The translations under genes were made by a program, and so were the position numbers. The notes under the pieces are model-generated. The model saw only the letters and a program-made list of their open reading frames with translations, searched no databases and had not been told where the DNA came from. A stretch of 64,000 nucleotides of DNA, taken from Argyresthia goedartella. Lineage: Eukaryota > Arthropoda > Insecta > Lepidoptera > Argyresthiidae. The DNA lies in assembly GCA_949825045.1 (NCBI GenBank), contig OX463808.1:29387674-29451673 (forward strand), in the 5' to 3' direction. Shown here in pieces: positions 28,923 to 37,759 of the stretch. The first letter of the stretch is position 1; every line of letters starts with the position of its first letter.

Positions 28923-31909
28923 TGGATACCACACCCGGTAGGATTAAACCTAGTGCATTGAGATTGGCCTTTTTTAACGCTGATGGCTTGAAGAGACAAA
29001 GTGACTTAGTATCCGCCTTCCTATCAGACCACCAAATTGACATTCTCCTTGTACAGGAGACTTTCCTTAAACCCCAACACAGAAACCCCAACATTTCTAA
29101 TTATAAATTGATTAGAAATGATCGCACTAATGGAATTCGTGGGGGCACGGCAATCTATTATCGGAGAAGCCTGCACGTCTCCCCGTGTGACTGTCCACCG
29201 CTTCAAAACATAGAAGCCTCAGTTTGCCGAATAGCAATGAGGGGTCATCAAACTATTACTATCGCCTCATGCTACCAAAGACAGGGCTCAACAGACAGTC
29301 TTAGGCAACTCAAGGAGTCTGACATCTCCTCCCTTCTTAGTTTGGGTGATTCCGTCATCATTGCGGGTGACCTCAATAGCAAACATGTCGATTGGAACTG
29401 TAGAGTGACAAACTCAAACGGTCCTCTCTTAAAGAAAGCCACCGAGAAATTTGCTATTGAACTATTAGCCCCAATGACTCCTACGCACTTTCCTAAGAAC
29501 AACCCGGACTCGGAAGGTGACATCCTCGATATTATGCTTCTTAAAAACATTCTTCTCCCAATAAGAGGGATAGAAGTATTCCATGAACTGATATCCGACC
29601 ATCGCCCCGTGATATCTATACTTGGTGATATTGAACCCCGCCCGCCCGCCATAAAATCAACCATAGACTGGACTTTGCTCCACAACACATTTAAGAGAAA
29701 CTCCCCCTCCGAAGAATTAGAAAGAATCCCACAAGTCATCGATTCTCAATCTGATGTTAACATAGCTATAGAGTCGCTGACTTCGCACATCCAGAAGTCA
29801 ATTCAAGCCTGTACTAAGCCGGTAAACTCATCTGGTGATAGTAGGTGGAGATTACCTGAGGATATACGCGACCTCATCCGTGAGATGCGCGCTGCCACCA
29901 GAGCCTATGATAACTTCCCGAGCACTGACAACAAAATCGCAATGCGTCGTTCCCAGCAATTAGTTAAAACTGCCATCAAAAATCACAAATCCCAGAGATG
30001 GGATCAACTTCTGGTAGAGCTCACCCCAGATCATCAGGCTTACTGGAGGTTAGCGCGCACTCTCAAATCGGACGCGGTCGTGGATATCCCAGCCCTCTCC
30101 AAACCCGACAAATCACTAGCTTTCGAGGATGCTGACAAGGCTGAGTGTCTGGCTGACAGTTTAGAGGGTCAATGTTCATTGTCAAATGAACCTTTTGACC
30201 AATCCCACGTAGACCTGGTGGACTCTGAAGTAGTCAGACGCTCATCACTTCCCCCTCAAGATACTATCGAGCTAGTTAACATCGATGAGGTCAATCTTAT
30301 TATCAAGGAGCTTCACTCCAATAAAGCCCCTGGCTCTGACGGAATTGCTAACCGGGTTCTTAAGAACCTCTCCTACCCCCTTCTAGTCCTATTGGTGACC
30401 ATTCTGAATTCCGCCATTGCCACCTGTATGTTCCCGGATGCATGGAAGGAAGCTGATGTGATAGGAATTCATAAACCGGGTAAAGATAGATCGATACCAA
30501 CCAGTTACCGCCCTATCAGTCTCCTTAAATCCTTTGGCAAGATCTATGAGAGGGTGTTAAACAGACGACTGAAGGCAATAGCCTTCGGTAGAGGCCTCGT
30601 TCCAGACGAGCAGTTTGGTTTTAGAAACGGTCATTCCTGTGTCCACCAGGTACACAGGATCACCGAATTTATTTTGGACGGTTTCAACCAAAAGAAGCCG
30701 AAAGGAACGGGTGCCTTATTTTTCGATGTGGCTAAAGCGTTTGACAAGGTTTGGCACAACGGCCTGATTTACAAGCTGTACAACTTGAATTTCCCTGACA
30801 GACTGGTTCTTATTATCAGAGACTTTCTCTCTAATAGGAACTTTAGGTATAGAGTGGAAGGCACTCACTCTAGACCTCATCCAATTAAGGCGGGAGTCCC
30901 ACAAGGCTCTGTGCTCTCGCCTCTCCTATTCTCACTCTTCACTAGTGACATCCCCAAACATCACAACGTACAGCTTGCCCTCTTCGCCGATGACACAGCT
31001 CTCTATTACTCTGGTAGGAATAGAGAAATAGTCATTAAAAGGCTCCAAATAGCCGCCACTCTCTTGGGCGATTGGTTCAAGAAGTGGCGGATTGAACTCA
31101 ACCCAGAAAAAAGCCAGGCATTCTTCTCCCGCTTCACACCACTCAGTGAGTGGTCTCGTTTACCACAAATCTCCCTGTTTGGTCGGGCTATTCCATGGAC
31201 TCGCCAAGTGAAATACCTTGGAGTGACACTGGATAGCCGTCTCACCTTCGGACCGCACATAAGAATTGTGAGGAATAAAGCCAAATTCGTTTTAAGCCGG
31301 CTTAACCCGCTTATTCAATCCAAGAGCAAACTCTCCTTACGCAATAAGCTAAGATTGTACTTAGCTTGCGTCCGTCCTATTTTTACATATGCTAGTGTGG
31401 TGTTTGCGCACGTGGCCAAAACCCACCTAGATACTCTCCAAACCCTCCAAAATAAATTTCTCCGTCGAGCCACGGGTGCCCCGTGGTTTGTGCGAAATTA
31501 TGATCTCCACAAAGACCTGAAAGTGCCTACCATCCGCGACTTCATTAAGAAAGCTTCTACTCGATACTTCGATAGAGCTATTCACCACTCCAATCCCCTT
31601 ATTCGTTTTGCGGCTGACTACGCCGCATCTCCCGAGGCCACCCAACCGAGACGTCGTCCCCGCAACATTCTCTCAGACCCTGTAGACGCCATTACGGCGC
31701 AATTAAATTTACAAGTACCCCCGGACACAGACAACCCCGACCCGACTCTACCCACCCGTCCATTGTACATCCACCGCCCGCGCACGCGCAGGCGGAGGCG
31801 GCAACTTAGATCACCCACACCAGACACTGCTCAAGCCGCAGACGCCCCACATGACGCCGTACACTTTACGCCGGCACAAGATACACAGAGACGCAGAGAC
31901 ACACCTTAG
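28922..31909 (+). CDS. LINE-E ORF2, endonuclease and reverse transcriptase
   Basis: 995 residues, fully open. Residues 1 to about 235 form an apurinic/apyrimidinic-type endonuclease with FFNADGL, catalytic Glu in VQETFLK, GGTAIYY, AGDLNSKHVDWN and the SDHRPVI motif at about residue 224. The RT spans about residues 460-735: NKAPGSDGIANRVLKNL, YRPISLLKSFGKIYERVL, EQFGFRNGHSCVHQVHRI, FFDVAKAFDKVWHNGLIY, AGVPQGSVLSPLLFSLF and catalytic FADD at about residue 687. No RNase H domain follows; the C-terminal tail is basic and Pro/Arg-rich. The enzyme nicks target DNA and reverse-transcribes the element RNA in place. The ATG overlaps the ORF1 stop (TAATG), pointing to termination-reinitiation. All catalytic motifs I can see are intact. 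Confidence 0.92.
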   Translation: MDTTPGRIKPSALRLAFFNADGLKRQSDLVSAFLSDHQIDILLVQETFLKPQHRNPNISNYKLIRNDRTNGIRGGTAIYYRRSLHVSPCDCPPLQNIEASVCRIAMRGHQTITIASCYQRQGSTDSLRQLKESDISSLLSLGDSVIIAGDLNSKHVDWNCRVTNSNGPLLKKATEKFAIELLAPMTPTHFPKNNPDSEGDILDIMLLKNILLPIRGIEVFHELISDHRPVISILGDIEPRPPAIKSTIDWTLLHNTFKRNSPSEELERIPQVIDSQSDVNIAIESLTSHIQKSIQACTKPVNSSGDSRWRLPEDIRDLIREMRAATRAYDNFPSTDNKIAMRRSQQLVKTAIKNHKSQRWDQLLVELTPDHQAYWRLARTLKSDAVVDIPALSKPDKSLAFEDADKAECLADSLEGQCSLSNEPFDQSHVDLVDSEVVRRSSLPPQDTIELVNIDEVNLIIKELHSNKAPGSDGIANRVLKNLSYPLLVLLVTILNSAIATCMFPDAWKEADVIGIHKPGKDRSIPTSYRPISLLKSFGKIYERVLNRRLKAIAFGRGLVPDEQFGFRNGHSCVHQVHRITEFILDGFNQKKPKGTGALFFDVAKAFDKVWHNGLIYKLYNLNFPDRLVLIIRDFLSNRNFRYRVEGTHSRPHPIKAGVPQGSVLSPLLFSLFTSDIPKHHNVQLALFADDTALYYSGRNREIVIKRLQIAATLLGDWFKKWRIELNPEKSQAFFSRFTPLSEWSRLPQISLFGRAIPWTRQVKYLGVTLDSRLTFGPHIRIVRNKAKFVLSRLNPLIQSKSKLSLRNKLRLYLACVRPIFTYASVVFAHVAKTHLDTLQTLQNKFLRRATGAPWFVRNYDLHKDLKVPTIRDFIKKASTRYFDRAIHHSNPLIRFAADYAASPEATQPRRRPRNILSDPVDAITAQLNLQVPPDTDNPDPTLPTRPLYIHRPRTRRRRRQLRSPTPDTAQAADAPHDAVHFTPAQDTQRRRDTP

Positions 31910-32095
31910 TTGTGCCCGGCTGCCAAGTTCACTTCATTCACCACAACCCTCCCAGGTTGGGTCTCTCCCCCGGTAGGGCACGCACTCACGTGTGAATAAA
32001 ATATTTGAGGCGGGGACTACCTGTCCCGCCCACTCCCAAGGCAAAGTTTTGAAGGACAAAGAGTCTAAAAACAACAACATCAAGCCAAAAAAAAA
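31910..32095 (+). other. LINE-E 3' UTR and poly-A tail
   Basis: Contains a short stem-loop at 32009-32030 (GGCGGG..GAC-TACCT-GTC..CCGCC, one bulged G) and ends in nine A. The stem-loop is a plausible recognition feature for the element's own RT. That function is inference. Confidence 0.55.
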
Positions 32096-32109
32096 GAACA
32101 TTCATTCCC
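32096..32109. repeat. LINE-E target-site duplication, right
   Basis: Second copy of GAACATTCATTCCC. Confidence 0.85.
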
Positions 32110-32321
32110 GATCGAGCTACAGCAGAAGAAGCACCAAGGCCTCCCCCTCGCCTCTCCGCCTGCAAATATTGAAGAAATTGCATTATCATTCGAGCCCTCT
32201 TCGCCATCAACCTAATAAGAAAATCTACAGTCCACGCTGCGCCCCGCAATAAGTACACACAAATAAGAATTGCGGGGTGCTCTATGTACATCGCGTACAG
32301 AAAGAGAGAGAGTATTTGACG

Positions 32322-32394
32322 ACTCGAATGGCCGAGTCGGTAGTGACCCAGCCTACGAAGCCAAGGGTCCCGGGTTCGAGCCCCGGTGGGGACA
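32322..32394 (+). mobile_element. SINE-1-type tRNA-like head without the usual body
   Basis: A-box-like TGGCCGAGTCGG and B-box GGGTTCGAGCCC as in the SINE-1 copies at 34587 and 45038. The sequence after GTGGGGAC does not continue into the SINE-1 body. It is either a truncated copy or another family sharing the head. Confidence 0.6.
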
Positions 32395-32474
32395 TTCATT
32401 AGCCACGGCACATTAATTAGTATTTAAAATATGACTGTAAATACAGCTTTTTCTTGCCATAAATACGGTTTTGC

Positions 32475-32612
32475 CTGACTGAATTACTGAACAACGACAA
32501 AAATAAGCGCAACTAGAAATTCTGGCTTCGTCTGATAAAATCACTGGATTGCGCGACAAGAAATCTAAAAACAGCGACTTGAAACCTTAATTCGAATAAC
32601 ATAAAATACACA
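32475..32612 (+). repeat. T repeat, copy 1
   Basis: Shares an ordered series of blocks with 62565-62690: TTGCCTGACTGA, GCGACAAAAA-like, TCTGGCTTCGTCTGA, AAAACAGC and AACCTTAATTCG. Non-coding and of unknown origin. Confidence 0.6.
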
Positions 32613-33549
32613 ACGAGCATTGGACCTACCCTGACCCACCACTTCGCCCAGACACTTTATTTAGCCAATAAGCGGTGGCTAAACTAATCAGTAATTAGTC
32701 GCGCAAATCAGTGATATTGTCACGCAATTCAGCTTTTTTTTTGCTCCTTTCAGGAAGTTTCGCTTTCGTGCATAGGCATTCGCTTAGTCAGTTTTTTTTT
32801 CGGTTGTTTTATTATTTCCAATTTTTAAGGGGTAAATAGGGATATCATTTCAACTCTCACAGTAAAAGCGATTTGATCAGAGAAAATTTAATTTTTCACT
32901 TACCCGTCTCCTTACGTTTAGTCGAGAAGTCCAACCAATTACTATTTGTATTCTTTCTTCTTTTTTATTAACAATGAAAGTAACCAAAATATATGAAATA
33001 TATTCTTCTTTTTACATCTTACATCTTTTTATTTAAACTAATATATTATTTATCAAAATCACTATTATCGCGATAAAGGAATCTTCTTTGGGTGCGTCCG
33101 TTAATTGCATTGTCATTTTTCTGGGGAGATTTCATGACATTTGGTTATAAAAGTTTTTTGTAAATAAAATTCAATTTGATTCATTGTTTTTATTAAAGAG
33201 AAGTGTTTAGGGGTGATTAGATCGTAATATAGAACAGTGATAAAAGTTACACTTTGAGACACTTTAATCACGAAACTATTTTCACTTTAATTTAATCCAT
33301 ATTTTATGCAATTTTACACTGTTTTTGAGGAGGGGGGAAGCCAGATCTGGCTTGACCCCTCCTCCCCAAAACATCTGAGGTAATTAATGGATGCCCCCTT
33401 TTGTCACTAGCTACTCCGACTTCTGTGTAAAAATCGTTCAATAATTTTTCAGTCATTTTCTAGCTAGTTCTCGTACTTTCCAATCTTGACATGTACTACA
33501 AGCAGGTGTGTGGATAGGATACATAATATTTGCCCTTTAGAAGTTAACA
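32613..33549. other. no gene recognised
   Basis: AT-rich. A G-rich/C-rich inverted pair near 33330-33365 (GAGGAGGGG / CCCCTCCTCC) can fold. No coding signal. Confidence 0.5.
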
Positions 33550-33745
33550 ACGACCTCTGTGGTGCTGTCCACCATGCGAGAGGTCCAGGGTTCGATCCCC
33601 GGCTGGGGATAAAGAAAAAAAAAACCAGGTATTGGATGATTATATGTGTGTGATGTCGCTGTTTCTGGTTCCCACGACACAGGATATCCTAGTGTGAGGC
33701 CAGAAGCAATGTATGTGTCTGTGTATATACATATGTTGAAATTTT
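33550..33745 (+). mobile_element. SINE-2 copy, most complete plus-strand copy
   Basis: Starts CGACCTCTGTGGTGCTGTCC with B-box GGTTCGATCCCCGGCTGGGG. The body is TGTGTGTGATGTCGCTG, then TTCCCACGACACAGGATATC, then CCTAGTGTGAGGCCAGAAGC, ending near ATGTATGTG. The head is tRNA-like but not a functional tRNA. Confidence 0.75.
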
Positions 33746-34430
33746 TAAAGTAGGTGAATGGCGCTGACAAAGTTACTCCGAAACCCCGGTCGAAAAATAC
33801 TTCACAACCATTTCAATTAAGAAGAAAAAGAAAGAAACGTTCCATTTTCAAACTTTGTCTTAAATTGCAGCCAGGAGTTCCGAAGTCGTTCCAAATCATT
33901 CCCAGTTGCAATACTGTCGCCCGGTAATAAGGTTCCGACACGTTCCGTCCTTTGGACTGGAAATGTAACACGGTTACAATGTAATTGTCCAGAAAACTAC
34001 AGAGAGTATTCAATATAGCCACCTTTCTCGATGCTGGCTATAAACATCCGCCTGGCTCGGTGACAGCGGCGTAGCCGTCCAGTGGAGAAATGTTACCAAG
34101 TAACCAAAGGCTTCTATTTTTTTTTTACTTACAACAAAATGCTTTATCCTTTATCGGGAGTGCACGGCTTTTTTCCCAATATCGTGTAGCCAGAACTGCA
34201 AGGTCACACAAGTATCACAAGGATCTCGGAGCCGTGGAATACCAAGGATTCCAGTTGCCACGATCGTTCGACTCACGGGAGGTAATTTGAAGTTATGAAT
34301 ACAGCCGATGTTATACAAATATTTGGTTGTGCTTTTCATTATGTTTTTCATAATAGAGAAACTTTGGATAGGATTTGTATAATATTTTGAGACCTCAAAA
34401 CATACAAGGCCCATCTTTTGCACGTTTTAT
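33746..34430. other. no gene recognised
   Basis: Mixed intergenic sequence without recognised features. Confidence 0.5.
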
Positions 34431-34850
34431 TAGGGTTCCGTACCCGAAGGGCACTAAGCGGGACCGAAATAGGTAGAGAGCATCGATATAGAGAGTGTGT
34501 TTCTCTTTCGGTCTGTGAATCATCACAGAATATGTATTTCTGTAGCAGCTATAGCAACAAATTATGAACGAGATTTTATCAATTTGACGTCCCGAATGGC
34601 CGAGTCGGCAGTGACCCTGCCTACGAAGCCAAGGGTCCCGGGTTCGAGTCCCGGTGGGGGCAAATATTTGTTTGATGAGAACGGATATTTGTATATCTAA
34701 GTGATATTAATCTATATAAGTATGTGTATCGTCTAGTACCCAAGATACAGGGAATCCTAGTTTGGGGCTAGATCAATGTGTCCAAGGTATTATTATTATT
34801 ATTAATTAAAAGGGTTCCCCATACAAGAGACGTGTTTTAACACCAGCCCT
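34431..34850 (+). repeat. P repeat, copy 4, split by SINE-1
   Basis: Head TTAGGGTTCCGTACCCGAAG at 34431. The ATATGTATTTCTGTAGCAGC block follows, then SINE-1, then CCCCATACAAGAGACGTG. The last part parallels ACCCATACAAGAGATTAT in copy 9 at 59690. Confidence 0.6.
34587..34804 (+). mobile_element. SINE-1 copy
   Basis: tRNA-like head CCCGAATGGCCGAGTCGGCA with B-box GGGTTCGAGTCCC. The body starts AAATATTTGTTTGATGAGAA, and the 3' domain is CAGGGAATCCTAGTTTGGGG with CTAGATCAATGTGTCCAAGG. The tail is (ATT)n. Confidence 0.8.
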
Positions 34851-34959
34851 TGATATAATACACCATAACATGATTCAAATGTTATCGTAGATTTAGCAAA
34901 TTATCACATGGTTGTGGTGGGCAAAAGGTTTGATATCGGTTTCGCCATTTTTAGGTTTT

Positions 34960-35300
34960 GGGTTCGAATGCTCGTTTGGACATAATGTTATTCTGTATCA
35001 TAAAACATTATGTCCGAACGAAATATTCAAATTTCGAAAGCCGCCGCCCGCCCGAGTGCCGCCCTAGCATGTCTGTGAAGTTGTTACTACTGAACAAGCT
35101 AAACAAGTGCAGAGCAATGGTCAATGCCACAATGCCGGTCGAAAATGCGGTTCCTGAACACATCCACATCAAAGAGAGTTTATGATATGTGTATAGATAA
35201 ACTAGTGTATGTAACTGTACATAATTAGGCATCTCGAGTGTAGGTTTCGGCTTCGGCTTCGATCGCCTTCGGCTCGTTTCATAATAATATCACGCCCTTC
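34960..35300 (+). repeat. Q repeat, copy 1
   Basis: Inverted relative to 58405-58830. Shared blocks are AACGCCGAC/GCCGCCGCC-type GC-rich sequence next to TTCAAATTTCGAA, GTTCCTGAACACATC, AAGAGAGTTTATGATATGTG and AACTGTACATAATTAGGCAT. It ends with the CTTCGGCTCGTTTCATAATA stem-loop. Confidence 0.6.
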
Positions 35301-35345
35301 ATTATTTAGCAGTCACATAAACTACTATAATGATTGAACAGAACC

Positions 35346-35705
35346 AAACCGTTAGTTGATCAACTAACGGTTTTTTCCTCATAAGTTGGTCAACTATCGA
35401 TAGATACTTACTGCTTAGTATTTGACGCGTTAGTTGATCAAATAACGGTTAAAACCGTTAAATAGTAAACTGGTTTAAACTTGAATTTCAAATTAAATAC
35501 CAGGGCAAACACTGCGGTAACTTAGGTGAAGACTAGAGGGGGCGAACGCAGCGAAGCCCCCGAATTGTCTTCGTGTTAGGTTGACAAGTAAGAACAAAAG
35601 AAACGTAAATTCTAAACCCTGTCAGTCTAGTTTACTATCTGTCGAAAGTTGATCAACTACCGCGTTAGTTTATCAACTTACGGTTTTTACTATCTTCCGG
35701 TGACG
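35346..35705. mobile_element. V element, palindrome-rich MITE-like repeat
   Basis: Left end AAACCGTTAGTTGATCAACT and right end, in complement, AAACCGTAAGTTGATAAACT form inverted termini. A perfect 26 bp palindrome sits at 35347-35372. GTTGATCAA words recur. A U-repeat piece occupies the middle. Confidence 0.5.
35480..35600 (-). repeat. U repeat fragment inside V
   Basis: In complement shows AACCTAACACGAAGACAATT, then GGGGGCTTCGCTGCGTTCGC and the TTACCGCAGTGTTTGCCCTG block of the U family. Confidence 0.55.
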
Positions 35706-36096
35706 TATATAACTGTATGTATATTTTTATGGAATTTCTAGTAATTAAGTTTGATTTGTCACCCCATTTCATATGCTGGTAGTTTATTCGATATGATATA
35801 AGTGAAAATTAAAGCATTGACAAGATTTTTTGATGACTCCTATTATAAGTTTTTATTGATATATCGTTTAAATTCATTAAAAAACTAAAATATTAATTAG
35901 GTACCTGCCTACGTGTGTTTTACTTTTACTAGCGTGTGTTGTGTAGGGGCGAAAGTTTTATTTCAAAATTCACATCAACACAGAATGTTAATCAAATTGT
36001 AATTTTAAACATGAAAACGCAGCGCAGTGGTGGTGGTGGGTTTTAGTTGACTGTTTTGGTTTGTTATGTTTGTTTACGAATTATTGATAATTTGAC
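35706..36096. other. no gene recognised
   Basis: AT-rich. It contains a GGTGGTGGTGGG run at about 36029 and nothing identifiable. Confidence 0.5.
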
Positions 36097-36260
36097 GATC
36101 TCTGGTCTGCCTCCCTAACGAGTAGTCCCGGCTGGTGAAGAATAAAAAACGCCTGGTCTTGGATGTTTATATGTGTGTTACGTCAGTGTTGCTAGTTTTC
36201 TCGATTCAGGGCATTCTATCGTGGAGCCCGAAGCAATGTATGTGCCCGAATATAAATGTT
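36097..36260 (+). mobile_element. SINE-2 copy, diverged head
   Basis: GTCCCGGCTGGTGAAGAATA and TTGGATGTTTATATGTGTGT are followed by GCATTCTATCGTGGAGCCCG and AAGCAATGTATGTGCC. Its last 35 bases are an exact reverse complement of the tail of the next SINE-2. Confidence 0.65.
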
Positions 36261-36344
36261 TGTTTAGACGTTTTTCGTTGGTTTTTCATCGTTGGAGTCA
36301 TTAAATATTTTGAATATTGAACATAAACATTAACATTAAACATT

Positions 36345-36560
36345 TACATACAGGCACATACATTGCTTCGGGCTCCACGATAGAATGGACCCCAATAGAA
36401 ATGGGCCCCACACTAGGATACCCTGTGTCATGGGAACCAGAAACAGCGACGTCACAAACTTATAAACATCCAAGACCTGTGTTTTTTTACCCCCACCCGG
36501 GGTCGAACCAGAGACCTCTCGCATGGTAGGCAGAGCCACAACCGCTGTGCCACAGAAGTC
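36345..36560 (-). mobile_element. SINE-2 copy, minus
   Basis: In complement: CGACTTCTGTGGCACAGCGG, then GGCTCTGCCTACCATGCGAG, B-box TCTGGTTCGACCCC, then TTCCCATGACACAGGGTATC and CTAGTGTGGGGCCC. The tail is extended by about 35 bases mirroring the neighbour. Confidence 0.75.
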
Positions 36561-37224
36561 GTTTTTTTTAATTTGTTAATGATAATTAATGTTTGTTTAA
36601 TGATAATTACTGCCTATATATTAGATAATTATATTTGATATAGATAATTATTGCCTATGTCTAGTTAGTATGTATCTCCAATATGTATTTGTAATAATAA
36701 TATATCAGAGCTTTATCATTCCACAGTAGCTAAAAATCAGTACGAAATCTGCCACGCCAAACCAACGACAAAAAGCAGAATTTGCCAACTCGCACGGAAA
36801 AATTTTATTCCTAAGCAAACAGATGGTGAATAAAACGAAAAAAATAATATTTGAACTGCATTTACCACTCGAAATATGACGTGAAAGGAACGGGCGGAAT
36901 AAAGCCCCAATGGTTTTTAATATCCTCCAACAATTCATATCGAAATTAGCATTGTGATGTGCATCCACGATGGGCTTACTTTTTTTTAAAGACTGCTTAT
37001 TCCAACTACATCTTTCATAGGGATCTGTATGCTTATTCACTAGCGGATCCAGGGGGGCGGGGGGTGGTAGGGGTACAAAGGTTAGCCATGTGAAAGAACA
37101 CCGGCGTTTGCCCATACACACTTGTATCTGAAGCGAATTCGTACGTCTACATGTGAAAATCGTCCTATTCTATTTTTTGCTTATAAGGTTAATCCTGAAC
37201 AATCTTTCTTGCTTGAGGCCATTT
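36561..37224. other. no gene recognised
   Basis: A minus-strand frame at 36705-37121 lacks family motifs. A G-rich stretch at 37051-37075 is unexplained. Confidence 0.5.
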
Positions 37225-37645
37225 TTAGGGTTCCGTACCCGAAGGGTGCCAAAGGGGACCCTATTACTAAGCCTTCGCTGTCAGTCCGTCCGTCCGTCCG
37301 TCCGTCTGTCACCAGGCTGTAACCCATGAACCACAGTTAGACAGATGAAATTTTCACAGATGACGTATTTCTGTGGCCGCTATGACAACAAATACTAAAA
37401 AACAGAATAAAATGAATATTTAAGGGGGCTCCCATGCAACAGTTTTTTCAATACCACATACAAACTTATGAATGCGCCTGATTACGTGGGATGTGAAAGT
37501 AACCGCACCATTAACTTTGTAAATAATATTTTTCTATGTAAATTCCAAACTATTTACTCCACACGATCCCTACCACTGTACGGTGGTACAGATCCCTTCG
37601 TGCGCGAGTTAGACTCGTACTTGACCTTTTTTTTTGCATTGATGT
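37225..37645 (+). repeat. P repeat, copy 5
   Basis: Full-looking copy. Head TTAGGGTTCCGTACCCGAAG, (CCGT)n, TGTCACCAGGCTGTAACC, GAAATTTTCACAGATGACGT, ACCACATACAAACTTATGAA, and end CCCTTCGTGCGCGAGTTAGA with CTTGACC. Closest to copies 7 and 8. Confidence 0.75.
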
Positions 37646-37759
37646 TGATTTATTTTGAAGCTTTTTTATTTTCAACCTACGCATCCGACGTGATGAGATG
37701 ACCAAAGCGTTTGACCAAATAGATTAGTTTTATCATCTAATGTCTGTGATGTCTATATA

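Larger units (their letters stand above)
26892..32095 (+). mobile_element. LINE-E, apparently intact Jockey-like LINE
   Basis: A complete non-LTR retrotransposon of about 5.2 kb. It has a 351 bp GC-rich 5' UTR, two open ORFs overlapping by one base, a 177 bp 3' UTR and an A9 tail (32087-32095). Perfect 14 bp direct repeats flank it at 26878-26891 and 32096-32109, which fixes both ends. Identical duplications and undisturbed frames indicate a recent insertion. It is Jockey-like because ORF1 has gag-type CCHC knuckles and ORF2 has endonuclease plus RT without RNase H. Its exact family cannot be named from sequence alone. Confidence 0.9.

Noticed and set aside
32322..32394. Candidate functional tRNA
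   Set aside because: Has A- and B-box words but poor anticodon and acceptor pairing, and it matches the head of SINE-1.
36705..37121. 138-codon minus-strand frame
   Set aside because: No recognisable domain and begins without good context. Chance in this composition cannot be excluded.
37305..37320. CCGT tandem runs as independent microsatellites
   Set aside because: They are a regular part of the P-repeat head, present in most copies.
37468..37701. Frames recurring at 37468 and 42434 with similar peptides
   Set aside because: The similarity follows from both lying in P repeats. Indels break the frame in other copies and there is no protein-like motif.
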